NCBI RefSeq assembly: GCF_030535495.1
Contig: NZ_JAUNRW010000004.1
Coordinates: 17,431-53,737 of the forward strand
Reading direction: 5' to 3'
Source of the DNA: Corynebacterium sp.
Lineage (GTDB): Bacteria; Actinomycetota; Actinomycetes; Mycobacteriales; Mycobacteriaceae
DNA: 36,307 bases
This document shows, one piece after another, positions 19,046-25,927 of this stretch; position 1 is the first letter of the stretch, and every line of letters starts with the position of its first letter. The position numbers and the translations under genes are program-made. The notes beneath the pieces are model-generated. The model ran no database searches. It worked only from the letters and a program-made list of their open reading frames with translations, and had not been told where the DNA came from.

Positions 19046-19983
19046 TGTCCGTTCGCGCGACAGTACTCTATGACGCCCCCGGCCCCCGGGGCCGCCGCAA
19101 CAACCTCATCTTCACCGCGCTCACTGCGGTGGTCACCATCGCCGTCCTCGGCTGGATCGGCTGGACCCTGGGCAACAACGGTCAGCTCGAAGCCTCCAAG
19201 TGGACACCGTTCCTCGACTCCCTGACCTGGCAGACCTATATTCTGCCCGGCCTGTGGGGCACCCTGAAGGCGGCGTTCGCCTCGATCATCCTGGCCATGA
19301 TTCTCGGTGTGGTCCTGGGTCTGGGACGCCTCTCCGAGGTCGCCCCGATCCGGTGGGTCTGCGCCGTGATCGTCGAGTTCTTCCGCGCGATCCCGGTGCT
19401 GCTGCTCATGATCTTCGCGTACCAGCTCTTCGCCATCTACCGGATGGTTCCGCCGAGTGAACTGGCGTTCGCCGCCGTGGTCTTCGCGCTGACCATGTAC
19501 AACGGCTCCGTCATCGCCGAGATCCTGCGGTCCGGCATCAAGTCCCTGCCCAAGGGACAGACCGAGGCCGCCCGCGCCCTGGGCATGTCACATTCGCAGA
19601 CCATGCGCACGATCCTGCTGCCGCAGGCCATCGCCGCGATGCTGCCGGCGCTCATCGCCCAGATGGTCATCGCCCTGAAGGACTCCGCGCTGGGCTACCA
19701 GATCGGCTACATCGAGGTCGTCCGCTCCGGTATCCAGACGGCGTCGGTCAACCAGAACTTCCTGGCCTCGCTCACGGTCGTGGCGATCATCATGATCCTC
19801 ATCAACTGGGCGCTGACCTCCCTGGCCCAGCGCGTCGAGCGCCAGCTGCGTGCCGGTCGCGCCCGCCGCAACATCGTGGCCAAGGTTCCGGAGCTGCCCG
19901 ATCAGGGTCTGGACACAAAGGACAACGTCAACGTCGACTGGCACGATCCCGACTACGTCGAGATCAAGAACCCCGGCCAGTAA
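19045..19983 (+). CDS. gluD: Glutamate ABC importer, permease GluD
   Basis: A 312-residue second permease subunit. An N-terminal membrane helix ([20 protein letters not shown]) precedes the permease core. The EAA loop reads [25 protein letters not shown], and [22 protein letters not shown] is the conserved pore region. A charged tail with [14 protein letters not shown] and an acidic end ([18 protein letters not shown]) extends past the core. The start overlaps gluC by 1 nt. It is the last gene of gluABCD. A large hairpin lies just after the stop, before the convergent recX. Confidence 0.95.
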   Translation: MSVRATVLYDAPGPRGRRNNLIFTALTAVVTIAVLGWIGWTLGNNGQLEASKWTPFLDSLTWQTYILPGLWGTLKAAFASIILAMILGVVLGLGRLSEVAPIRWVCAVIVEFFRAIPVLLLMIFAYQLFAIYRMVPPSELAFAAVVFALTMYNGSVIAEILRSGIKSLPKGQTEAARALGMSHSQTMRTILLPQAIAAMLPALIAQMVIALKDSALGYQIGYIEVVRSGIQTASVNQNFLASLTVVAIIMILINWALTSLAQRVERQLRAGRARRNIVAKVPELPDQGLDTKDNVNVDWHDPDYVEIKNPGQ

Positions 19984-19998
19984 CCCCCGCTTCTCCCC

Positions 19999-20043
19999 GA
20001 GCGCGTCACCCAGCCAAGCTCAGCTCAGCTGGGCGACGCGCTC
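19999..20043. terminator. Hairpin between convergent gluD and recX
   Basis: The arms 19999-20014 and 20028-20043 (GAGCGCGTC, one A-C mismatch, then CCCAGC) form a 16-bp stem with a 13-nt loop. The hairpin overlaps the last codons of recX. Neither side has a T-run, so it may stop transcription weakly, need Rho, or protect 3' ends on both strands. Confidence 0.6.
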
Positions 20044-20595
20044 ATTAAGCGCCTCGCGCGCAATGCGCAGGCTCATCCCCTGGTTGAAACCCCGGCGGGC
20101 CAGGACCCCGACGATGCGGCGCAGTGCCTTGTCGCTGTCGGCGCGGTCGGCGGGAACAGCCCGCACTGAGCGCGCCTTCTTCTCCGCCAGCGCACGGGCG
20201 GTGGCCTCCTCGTCGGCGGCGTCGATCTGCTCGAGGGCGTCGGCCCGGGTGGGGGCATCGACCCCCTTGTCCTGCAGTTCTCGGTCGAGCACGCGGGTGG
20301 ACTTACCCCGCCGGGCATGGCGTTGGCGTACCCACTCGTGGGCGAAGGCGGCGTCGTCGAGAAGCCCCACGCCCGCCAGGTCATCGAGGACATCATCGAT
20401 GACCTGCGGTGCAAACTCCAGGTCGAGCAACCGGCCGCGGAGCTCGTGGCGGGAACGGGCGCGGGCGTCGAGAATCAGGAGTGCGCGCTTGCGCACTGCC
20501 GCCTTCGCCTCCTCCGCCTCATGATCGAAGAGACCACCCGGTTGATAGTTGTCCAGTGCCTGCCGGAGCTGCTCGATCCTCGCGTCGCGCTGCAT
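20020..20595 (-). CDS. recX: RecA regulatory protein RecX
   Basis: Binds RecA filaments and limits their activity. The 191-residue product has the three-helix RecX repeats: [22 protein letters not shown], then [32 protein letters not shown], and a C-terminal repeat with [43 protein letters not shown] is the family's most conserved stretch (FaxxwvxxR...GK). It follows recA by 3 bp on the same strand and is surely co-transcribed, the normal actinobacterial order. The long open frame on the opposite strand across recX-recA is a shadow. Confidence 0.95.
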   Translation of the reverse strand: MQRDARIEQLRQALDNYQPGGLFDHEAEEAKAAVRKRALLILDARARSRHELRGRLLDLEFAPQVIDDVLDDLAGVGLLDDAAFAHEWVRQRHARRGKSTRVLDRELQDKGVDAPTRADALEQIDAADEEATARALAEKKARSVRAVPADRADSDKALRRIVGVLARRGFNQGMSLRIAREALNERVAQLS

Positions 20596-20598
20596 CGG

Positions 20599-21720
20599 CT
20601 ACTCCCCGGTGGCGACCAGATCGTCCTCGTCGTCGAAGTCGACGTTGGGGACCATGTCGACGGGATCGTCGCTGAGGTCGGTCTCGGCGGAGGCGGCCTC
20701 CGGGCCGATGCCCAGTTTGCCGAAGATCCTCCGCTCGATCTCATCCGCCAGCTCCGGGGTCTCCTTGAGCAGCAGGCGGGCCTTCTCCTTGCCCTGCCCG
20801 AGCTGGTCGCCCTCGTAGGTGAACCAGGAGCCGGACTTCTTCACGATGCCGTTCTCCACGCCCATGTCGATGAGCGAGGACTCCCGCGAGATGCCCTCGC
20901 CGTAGATGATGTCGAATTCAGCGATCTTGAACGGCGGAGAGACCTTGTTCTTGACCACCTTCACGCGGGTGCGGTTGCCGATGGCATCCTGGCCGTCCTT
21001 GAGGGTCTGGATTCGGCGGACGTCGAGGCGCACGGAGGCGTAGAACTTCAGGGCCTTACCGCCGGTGGTGGTCTCCGGGGAGCCGAACATGACGCCGATC
21101 TTCTCGCGGAGCTGGTTGATGAAGATGGCGGTGGTGCCGGAGGAATGCAGGGCGCCGGTCATCTTGCGCAGCGCCTGGCTCATGAGGCGGGCCTGCAGGC
21201 CGACATGGGAGTCACCCATCTCGCCCTCGATCTCCGCCTTGGGGGTCAGGGCGGCGACGGAGTCGATGACGATGATGTCGATGGCGCCGGAACGCACGAG
21301 CATGTCCGCGATCTCCAGGGCCTGCTCACCGGTGTCCGGCTGGGAGACCAGCAGTGCATCGGTGTCCACGCCGAGCTTCTTGGCGTAGTCCGGGTCGAGT
21401 GCGTGCTCGGCGTCGATGAACGCCGCGATGCCGCCTGCCTTCTGGGCCTGGGCGATGGCGTGGAGGGCGACGGTGGTCTTACCGGAGGATTCCGGACCGT
21501 AGACCTCGACGATTCGTCCGCGCGGGTATCCACCGATGCCGAGTGCGACGTCGATGGCGGTGTTGCCGGAGGAGATGACCTGGATCGGCGGGCGGTTGTC
21601 GTCGCCGAGGCGCATGACGGCGCCCTTGCCGAAATCCTTCTCGATCATCGCCAACGCGGAGTCGAGTGCCTTCTGACGGTCATCGCCCTTGGCGGCGGCG
21701 GCCTTCTTCTTGGGTGCCAT
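20599..21720 (-). CDS. recA: Recombinase RecA
   Basis: DNA recombinase and SOS co-protease; 373 residues. Walker A GPESSGKT is at 75-82, Walker B in [17 protein letters not shown], with [16 protein letters not shown] and the L2 loop region [35 protein letters not shown] following. The acidic C-terminus ([14 protein letters not shown]) is typical and regulatory. The start MAPKKKAA (21720) is preferred; an open reading continues 20 codons upstream but is not conserved in character. AAGGAAA is upstream. A promoter about 180 bp upstream carries LexA-type half-sites. No intein is present. Confidence 0.98.
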   Translation of the reverse strand: MAPKKKAAAAKGDDRQKALDSALAMIEKDFGKGAVMRLGDDNRPPIQVISSGNTAIDVALGIGGYPRGRIVEVYGPESSGKTTVALHAIAQAQKAGGIAAFIDAEHALDPDYAKKLGVDTDALLVSQPDTGEQALEIADMLVRSGAIDIIVIDSVAALTPKAEIEGEMGDSHVGLQARLMSQALRKMTGALHSSGTTAIFINQLREKIGVMFGSPETTTGGKALKFYASVRLDVRRIQTLKDGQDAIGNRTRVKVVKNKVSPPFKIAEFDIIYGEGISRESSLIDMGVENGIVKKSGSWFTYEGDQLGQGKEKARLLLKETPELADEIERRIFGKLGIGPEAASAETDLSDDPVDMVPNVDFDDEDDLVATGE

Positions 21721-21894
21721 GGAGACGTTTCCTTCTGTTGGGTGGTCGGTGGTGCCGGTGTCGGACGGGTTGTAATCCACACCTTCTTAGACTCCGGTCA
21801 CCCGCAAAAGGATCCCGGATTGCGCGAACCGGCGACACCGCGTGCATTCCGGCCCTGACGATATCCACAGGGTGCAACATGTGGACCATCGCCC

Positions 21895-21926
21895 TCGAAC
21901 ATACACGCACGCCTGTTCGAACTCAA
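21895..21926 (-). promoter_or_regulatory. recA promoter with LexA-type half-sites
   Basis: On the minus strand TTGAGT (-35, 21926-21921) and TATGTT (-10, 21903-21898) are separated by exactly 17 bp. TCGAAC begins right after the -35, and GTTCGA overlaps the end of the -10. These are the two halves of an actinobacterial SOS box (TCGAAC-N4-GTTCGA), but here they are 14 bp apart instead of 4. The leader to the recA ATG would be about 170 nt. LexA control is inferred. Confidence 0.55.
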
Positions 21927-21928
21927 CG

Positions 21929-22144
21929 TCATCGCCCCGGCGTGTCGCGCCCCAGCCTGCGTTCCTCCGGAACATCGAAGTCCCGGCAGATCTCCAACCA
22001 GACTTCCCGCAGGTCAGCGCCGGCGTCGACAAGCTCGCCCACCGTCGCCCCCTGCGAGGCGAGCACGTGGGAATGGATGAGGTGGCGGCCTTTGGCGCGT
22101 CCGAACTCGTCCTCGATGAGGTGATGGAACTCCGTCAGTCGCAT
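21929..22144 (-). CDS. DUF3046 protein
   Basis: A 71-residue protein of the small actinobacterial DUF3046 family, commonly found just upstream of recA. It begins MRLTEFHHLIEDEFGRAKGR and contains HSHVLASQGATVGELVDAGADLREVW, the typical HL...T..e.l..G....vW pattern, and ends with a charged EICRDFDVPEERR region. The fold is probably helical and cytoplasmic; the function is unknown. TAGTAT (22156-22151) ends 6 nt before the ATG with no ribosome site, so its mRNA may be leaderless. recA follows 208 bp downstream behind its own promoter. Confidence 0.88.
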   Translation of the reverse strand: MRLTEFHHLIEDEFGRAKGRHLIHSHVLASQGATVGELVDAGADLREVWLEICRDFDVPEERRLGRDTPGR

Positions 22145-22187
22145 GCCCCGATACTACAGATCGACCATCCACACCCCGGCCCCGACG

Positions 22188-22216
22188 TTTCCTTGAACAC
22201 CGTTCAATGCTAGTGT
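22188..22216 (+). promoter_or_regulatory. BioQ-type operator and promoter of bioYMN
   Basis: TGAAC-ACC-GTTCA (22194-22206) is a perfect 13-bp palindrome matching the corynebacterial BioQ box (TGAAC-N3-GTTAC-type). TAGTGT (22211-22216) is a candidate -10, 8 nt before the bioY ATG, and TTTCCT (22188-22193) lies 17 bp upstream of it. The palindrome sits between -35 and -10, the right place for a repressor of biotin genes. Binding is inferred. Confidence 0.75.
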
Positions 22217-22224
22217 CTGCTTCC

Positions 22225-22818
22225 ATGACAACCGCCACCCAGAACCCGGCCCGCACCTCCCGCGGCGCCGTGCAGGATCTCGCCTACATCGCCGTCTTCG
22301 CCGCCCTCATCATCGTGCTGGCCTTCGTCGCGATCCCCGTCGGCGCCGCCGGCCTGCCGATCGTCCTCCAGAACGCCGCCATCGTCCTCGCGGGCCTGGT
22401 CCTCGGTGGGCGGCGCGGATTCCTCGCCGCCGCTCTTTTCCTGTTCCTGGGACTCATCGGCCTGCCGGTCCTCGCCGGCGGACGTACCACCCTGGCAGCA
22501 CTGGCCGGTCCGACCGTCGGCTATCTCGCCGGATACCTCGCCTCCGCCGCCGTCGCCGGCACCCTCGCCTACCGCGCACGCCCGCGCAAGCGCGGTGAAC
22601 AGATCCTGTGGTTCTCTCTGGCCGCCGCCGTCGGCCTGCTCATCCAGTACACCCTCGGTGCCCTCGGCCTCGTGTGGCGGGCCGGACTCTCGCTCACCGA
22701 ATCGATCATCGCCCAGGGTGCGTTCCTGGTGCCCGACGTGGCCAAGTTCGCCATCATGGTCGTCATCGCCCTGGGCATCCACGCCGCCTTCCCCGATCTG
22801 CTGGCCCGCCGGAAGTAA
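22225..22818 (+). CDS. bioY: Biotin transporter S component BioY
   Basis: Biotin-binding membrane subunit of an ECF transporter. The 197-residue product has about six hydrophobic segments. Typical BioY parts are VQDLAYIAVFAALIIVLAFV near the N-terminus, PIVLQNAAIVLAGLVLGGRRGFLAAALFLFLGLIGLPVLAGG (given here as the LQNAAIVLAGLVLGGRRG and GLIGLPVLAGG parts), and GPTVGYLAGYLAS. The start at 22225 follows a BioQ box and a -10 box by 8 nt, suggesting a leaderless mRNA; an ATG 18 nt upstream lies inside that promoter. The stop overlaps the bioM start (TAATG). Confidence 0.95.
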   Translation: MTTATQNPARTSRGAVQDLAYIAVFAALIIVLAFVAIPVGAAGLPIVLQNAAIVLAGLVLGGRRGFLAAALFLFLGLIGLPVLAGGRTTLAALAGPTVGYLAGYLASAAVAGTLAYRARPRKRGEQILWFSLAAAVGLLIQYTLGALGLVWRAGLSLTESIIAQGAFLVPDVAKFAIMVVIALGIHAAFPDLLARRK

Positions 22819-23507
22819 TGCCCACCATCACCTTCGAGGACGTCTCCGTCACCTTCCCCGGTGACGACTCCCCCACCCTGGTCCGGATCTCATTGGAACT
22901 GAGCGAGCACCGCATCGGCATCATCGGCGCCAACGGGTCCGGCAAATCGACGCTCGCCCGCCTCATCAACGGCCTCGGCGATGCGAGCAGCGGTCGCGTG
23001 CTTATCGACGCCACCGACGTCGCCCGCCACGGCCGCGACATCCGTCGGCGTGTCGGTTTCGTGTTCTCCGACGCCGAGAACCAGATCGTCATGCCCCAGG
23101 TCCGGGACGACGTCGCCTTCTCGCTTCGCCGCCTCAGGCTGTCGAAGGCCGAGCGCGACGCACGAGTGGATGCCGCCCTCGCCCGCTTCGGCCTGAGCGC
23201 CCTCGCCGAGAACTCCCCCCACACCCTCTCCGGTGGCGAAAAACAGCTGCTGGCCCTGGCTTCGGTGCTGGTCATCGAGCCGGAGCTCATCATCGCGGAC
23301 GAACCCACCACCCTGCTGGACCTGCGCAACCGCGCACGGATCTCCCGCGAGTTCGCCGGGCTCGACCAGCAGCTCATCGTGGTCACCCACGACCTGGAGA
23401 TCCTGGAGGACTTCGACCGCGTCATCTGCCTCGACCGCGGACGCATCGTCGCCGACGGGCCCCCCGCCGAGGTCTGCGACCACTACCGGAACCGCATGCT
23501 GGCATGA
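22818..23507 (+). CDS. bioM: Biotin ECF transporter ATPase BioM
   Basis: ATPase of the BioMNY energy-coupling-factor transporter; 229 residues. Walker A GANGSGKST is at 37-45, the Q-loop region at FVFSDAENQIVMPQV (80-95), the signature LSGGEKQ at 137-143, Walker B LIIADEP with DEP at 161-163, and the switch histidine in VVTHD. FSDAENQI is the typical ECF ATPase form of the Q-loop. The start overlaps bioY by 1 nt and the stop overlaps bioN by 4 nt (ATGA), so the three are translated together. It acts at the inner face of the membrane. Confidence 0.95.
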   Translation: MPTITFEDVSVTFPGDDSPTLVRISLELSEHRIGIIGANGSGKSTLARLINGLGDASSGRVLIDATDVARHGRDIRRRVGFVFSDAENQIVMPQVRDDVAFSLRRLRLSKAERDARVDAALARFGLSALAENSPHTLSGGEKQLLALASVLVIEPELIIADEPTTLLDLRNRARISREFAGLDQQLIVVTHDLEILEDFDRVICLDRGRIVADGPPAEVCDHYRNRMLA

Positions 23508-24115
23508 GAAACATCCCCCTGGGTGTCTACCTGCCCGGCCACACGCTCATCCACCGTCTGCCCGCCGGAGGGAAGTTCCTCGCGCTGCTGGCCTTCATCG
23601 TGTCCTCGACGTTTCTGGTCACCACTCCGGTGGCGGCGGGCCTGTGCCTGGCGGTGGTCGTGGTCGGTTATACGATCGCGCGGGTGCCGCTCACGACCGC
23701 CCTCGGCCAGACCCTCCCGGTGCTGCCCGTGCTGGCGGTGCTCGGCGCGTTCCAGTGGTGGCAGCGGGGCTGGTCCTTCGCCCTGACCACCGTGCTGGTA
23801 CTGCTGGCGTCGGTGGCTGCCGCCGCACTGTTGACGCTAACCACCACCATCGCCGAACTGATGGCCGCGATCGAGCGGGGCTTGTCCCCCTTCGCGCGTG
23901 TCGGCCTGCCGGTGGAGACGATCTCGCTGGCGGTGTCCCTCACGCTGCGTCTCATCCCCCTGCAGCTGGCCACTGTGCAGGACGTCCTCGCGGCCCGCAA
24001 GGCCCGGGGCGCGGGGTTCTCGGTGGCGGCCTTCGGAACACCGGTGCTGGTGCGCTCGATACGCCGTGCGCGACTGCTGGCCGAGGCGCTCATCGCCCGG
24101 GGCGCGGCGGACTGA
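23504..24115 (+). CDS. bioN: Biotin ECF transporter T component BioN
   Basis: Membrane coupling (T) component of the biotin ECF transporter; 203 residues. It begins MRNIPLGVYLPGHTLIHRLPAG, typical of the CbiQ/EcfT family, and has several membrane helices (LLAFIVSSTFLVTTPVAAGLCLAVVVV and others). The coupling helices that contact the ATPase include the AARKARG motif near residue 168 (DVLAARKARGAGF), matching the A-R-G signature of EcfT, and RRARLLAEALIARG close to the end, matching the second. Overlap with bioM is 4 nt. The operon ends at a strong terminator 13 bp downstream. Confidence 0.94.
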   Translation: MRNIPLGVYLPGHTLIHRLPAGGKFLALLAFIVSSTFLVTTPVAAGLCLAVVVVGYTIARVPLTTALGQTLPVLPVLAVLGAFQWWQRGWSFALTTVLVLLASVAAAALLTLTTTIAELMAAIERGLSPFARVGLPVETISLAVSLTLRLIPLQLATVQDVLAARKARGAGFSVAAFGTPVLVRSIRRARLLAEALIARGAAD

Positions 24116-24128
24116 CCACAGCCAACTA

Positions 24129-24180
24129 CGCCGCGAAGGGCCCTCTCGCTTGCTGGAGAGGGCCCTTCGCGGCGTGTTTT
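24129..24180 (+). terminator. Strong terminator after bioYMN
   Basis: A 19-bp perfect stem (24129-24147 with 24156-24174) and an 8-nt loop, followed by TGTTTTG. It separates the bioYMN transcript from the convergent cluster of tiny genes. Confidence 0.93.
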
Positions 24181-24195
24181 GCTGCGTCTGGTCGA

Positions 24196-24303
24196 TCAAC
24201 AACCCCTGGTGTCGAAGAGCGTGCACTGCGGGTTGCCGCCGAGCGAGGACAACACGGACGAGAAGAGGGCAGGGATTCCGAAGAAGGCGAGAAGTGCGTT
24301 CAT
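24196..24303 (-). CDS. Tiny hydrophobic peptide A, 35 aa, PQC...GC tail
   Basis: Not recognised. The 35-residue product starts MNALLAFFGIPALFSSVLSS and ends GNPQCTLFDTRGC. The first 22 residues are hydrophobic and probably membrane-inserted or amphipathic; the tail has Cys27 and Cys35 seven residues apart. A good ribosome site, AGGAG, lies 8 nt before the ATG, which supports translation. Net charge is about zero, with no cleavable signal peptide. The tail matches that of peptide C (PQC, T/S, L, x, D, x, x, GC). It is the last of three tandem tiny genes downstream of pspA on the same strand, and converges on bioN. A porin-like or mycolated envelope peptide is one guess; toxin or signal peptide are others. 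Confidence 0.68.
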   Translation of the reverse strand: MNALLAFFGIPALFSSVLSSLGGNPQCTLFDTRGC

Positions 24304-24314
24304 GGGGTGATCTC

Positions 24315-24431
24315 CTATCGGGAACTGGTGACGACGTTGACCACACCCTGGGCGACCGCCGCCAGGGCGGAGGAGCCGAGCATGGGCAGGATCATGGAGA
24401 GACTGAACCATTGGCCTGGTGTGTATTCCAT
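24315..24431 (-). CDS. Tiny hydrophobic peptide B, 38 aa
   Basis: Not recognised. The 38-residue product begins MEYTPGQWFSLSMILPMLGS and continues with an Ala/Val-rich helix (SALAAVAQGVVNVV), ending TSSR. Residues 8-34 form one hydrophobic stretch. It has no cysteine and lacks the PQC tail of its neighbours, so it is not an obvious paralog. The gap to peptide A is 11 bp and its stop lies close to the peptide A ribosome site, so A and B are probably one transcript. GGTGGGG before the ATG is a mediocre ribosome site; TATAGG is a possible -10. Small size alone makes the call uncertain; the tandem arrangement is the main support. Confidence 0.55.
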   Translation of the reverse strand: MEYTPGQWFSLSMILPMLGSSALAAVAQGVVNVVTSSR

Positions 24432-24445
24432 GCACCCCACCCTAT

Positions 24446-24463
24446 ACGTGAGCGCCGTCACGT
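24446..24463. promoter_or_regulatory. 18-bp palindrome before peptide B gene
   Basis: ACGTGA-GCGCCG-TCACGT is an inverted repeat with 6-bp arms, 15 bp before the peptide B start. On the minus strand it lies between TTGACG and TATAGG, although only 14 bp separate those two elements. It is a candidate operator for the A-B transcript. Confidence 0.4.
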
Positions 24464-24472
24464 CAAGGGGGC

Positions 24473-24604
24473 CTACTGATGCTGGCAGCCGGTGACATCC
24501 GCCAACGAGCACTGCGGAATGCCCAGCATGGTCAGCCCCAGGGACGACACGAACGCGCCCATGGAGGACAGGAACTGCACGTAGTCGCGGAGGAAAGTAT
24601 CCAT
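24473..24604 (-). CDS. Tiny hydrophobic peptide C, 43 aa, paralog of peptide A
   Basis: Not recognised. The 43-residue product begins MDTFLRDYVQFLSSMGAFVS and ends IPQCSLADVTGCQHQ. The centre (FLSSMGAFVSSLGLTMLGI) is amphipathic or membrane-inserted; Cys32 and Cys40 are seven residues apart as in peptide A, and seven of eleven positions of the PQC-to-GC tail are identical. Three Asp and one Arg make it acidic, unlike most bacteriocins. TAGACT lies 6 nt before the ATG and there is no ribosome site, which fits a leaderless mRNA. It lies 67 bp downstream of the pspA stop on the same strand. Confidence 0.66.
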   Translation of the reverse strand: MDTFLRDYVQFLSSMGAFVSSLGLTMLGIPQCSLADVTGCQHQ

Positions 24605-24610
24605 GCCGAC

Positions 24611-24616
24611 AGTCTA
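24611..24616 (-). promoter_or_regulatory. -10 element of peptide C gene
   Basis: TAGACT on the minus strand followed by 6 nt and the ATG at 24604. The -35 region is GC-rich and not convincing. Confidence 0.45.
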
Positions 24617-24632
24617 CGTGCGGAATCACGTC

Positions 24633-24658
24633 GGCCCCGACCCAATCGGATCGGGGCC
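24633..24658 (-). terminator. Hairpin downstream of pspA
   Basis: GGCCCCGA (24633-24640) pairs perfectly with TCGGGGCC (24651-24658) around a 10-nt loop, 14 bp after the pspA stop. No T-run follows on the minus strand, so termination may be partial, letting some pspA transcripts continue into the tiny genes. Confidence 0.55.
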
Positions 24659-24671
24659 ACAGCGCTACCGC

Positions 24672-25502
24672 TTATTCGCCACGCAGCTCACGCATACGCT
24701 GGGCGACCGCGTCATCGGAGACGGAGGCGTCGCCGTTGCCGGACTCGATGGCCTTGTCGGCCTGACCGGAGGTGAGCTGGCCACCGCCCTGCATCTCGGC
24801 GCGGATGGCCTCGAGGCGGGAGTGTCCGGCCATCTGGATGCCAGCCTGCTGCACCTCGGCCATGCGCCCCTCGACGGAGTTCTGGGCCAGCTCGGCCTGG
24901 CCGAGGGCGTTGGCGTAACGACGCTCGATCTTCTCGCGCACCTGGTCCAGGTTCGGGGTGGAACCGGCGGTGATGGCGTTCATGGACTGCAGGGACTCGG
25001 AGACCTTCTCCTGCATCTTGGCCTGCTCCAGCTGGGAGAGCAGCTTGGTGCGCTCGGAGACCTTCTGCTGCAGGGCCATGGAGTTGCGCTCGACGGCCTG
25101 CTTGGCCTGGTCGGCCTGCTGCAGAGCCTGGTCGTGGAGCTGCTTGGTGTCCTCGACGGACTGCTCGGCGGTGACCAGCTGGGCAGCGAAGGCCTCGGCG
25201 GCGTTCTCGTACTCGACGGCCTTGCGCTCATCACCCTCGGCGCGGGCCTTGTCGGCCAGCTGCAGGGCCTGGCGGGTGTTCGCCTGCAGCTTCTCGATCT
25301 CACCGAGACGACGGTTGAGCTGCATCTCCAGCTGGCGCTGGTTGCCGATGACGGCCGCCGCCTGCTGGGACAGTTCCTGGTGCTGGCGCTGCGCGTCCTC
25401 GATGGCCTGCTGAATCTGCACCTTCGGGTCGGCGTTCTCCTCGATCTTCGAGTCGAAAAGCGCCATGAGGTACTTCCATGCCTTGACGAAGGGGTTAGCC
25501 AT
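24672..25502 (-). CDS. pspA: PspA/IM30 family envelope-stress protein
   Basis: A 276-residue membrane-associated coiled-coil protein of the PspA/IM30 family (35-kDa antigen type in mycobacteria), which protects the cell membrane under stress. The N-terminal amphipathic part is [19 protein letters not shown], followed by [22 protein letters not shown] and long Gln/Glu/Ala-rich coiled coils up to about residue 225, then a flexible Gly/Ser region and a short C-terminal helix ([16 protein letters not shown]). It follows clgR by 75 bp, the conserved clgR-pspA order. GAAAGG is upstream of the ATG. Confidence 0.93.
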   Translation of the reverse strand: MANPFVKAWKYLMALFDSKIEENADPKVQIQQAIEDAQRQHQELSQQAAAVIGNQRQLEMQLNRRLGEIEKLQANTRQALQLADKARAEGDERKAVEYENAAEAFAAQLVTAEQSVEDTKQLHDQALQQADQAKQAVERNSMALQQKVSERTKLLSQLEQAKMQEKVSESLQSMNAITAGSTPNLDQVREKIERRYANALGQAELAQNSVEGRMAEVQQAGIQMAGHSRLEAIRAEMQGGGQLTSGQADKAIESGNGDASVSDDAVAQRMRELRGE

Positions 25503-25540
25503 GTCGGATCGGGCCTTTCTGGAAATTGGTCATTGTTTTA

Positions 25541-25556
25541 CGCCACCATGGTAGCG
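25541..25556. promoter_or_regulatory. 16-bp inverted repeat between clgR and pspA
   Basis: CGCCACCATGGTAGCG is palindromic except for one pair, with an ACCATGGT core. It lies 38 bp before the pspA start in a 75-bp gap. Its CGC/GCG ends recall ClgR sites, but the spacing between them is longer than in the ClgR consensus, so identity is uncertain. Confidence 0.4.
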
Positions 25557-25577
25557 GAGTGGGATTCGAACTGTCGG

Positions 25578-25904
25578 TTAAGCGTGCAGGGATTCGGTGG
25601 CCAGCTCCTCGGCCACGGACTGCAGCGCCATGGAACCGGCGGCCTCGATGAGGACATCGGCGACCGAGGTGCCCAGTGCGTGACACACGGAGGCGAGCAG
25701 CTCGGAGGAGACCTCCTTGCGGCCGCGTTCCAGTTCGGAGAGATAACCGGGTGACACGCGCGCCTGCTCGGCGAGCTCACGCAGGGTGATGCCCTGGTCC
25801 GCCCGGAAGGAACGCAAGGCAGCGCCCAGTGCCTCCCGGAGCAGCAGTTCAGGGGCGCGGCGGGTGGTGACGATCGGGGTATCTAGTACAGCGGTGGTAA
25901 CCAT
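25578..25904 (-). CDS. clgR: Transcriptional regulator ClgR
   Basis: An XRE-type regulator that activates clp protease and stress genes in actinobacteria and is itself degraded by ClpCP. The 108-residue product has a helix-turn-helix at about residues 25-80 ([37 protein letters not shown], described as [20 protein letters not shown] plus [11 protein letters not shown]), identical in layout to the family. A C-terminal Ala-rich end (ATESLHA) could be a degradation signal. GAGGAG precedes the ATG closely. cinA lies immediately upstream (23 bp), pspA downstream, as in other corynebacteria. Confidence 0.94.
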   Translation of the reverse strand: MVTTAVLDTPIVTTRRAPELLLREALGAALRSFRADQGITLRELAEQARVSPGYLSELERGRKEVSSELLASVCHALGTSVADVLIEAAGSMALQSVAEELATESLHA

Positions 25905-25927
25905 TACTCCTCTTAACGTCCCTGCCG

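Noticed and set aside
24196..24604. Tiny genes as a leaderless multi-peptide bacteriocin operon
   Set aside because: Such bacteriocins are cationic, while these peptides are neutral or acidic, and no ABC exporter or immunity gene is adjacent. Not excluded, but not the favoured reading.
24315..24629. 104-codon frame starting near 24629 that would include peptide B as its end
   Set aside because: Its upstream part is Arg/His/Pro-rich, overlaps peptide C in another frame and has no start signal; only the last 38 codons look like a real hydrophobic peptide.
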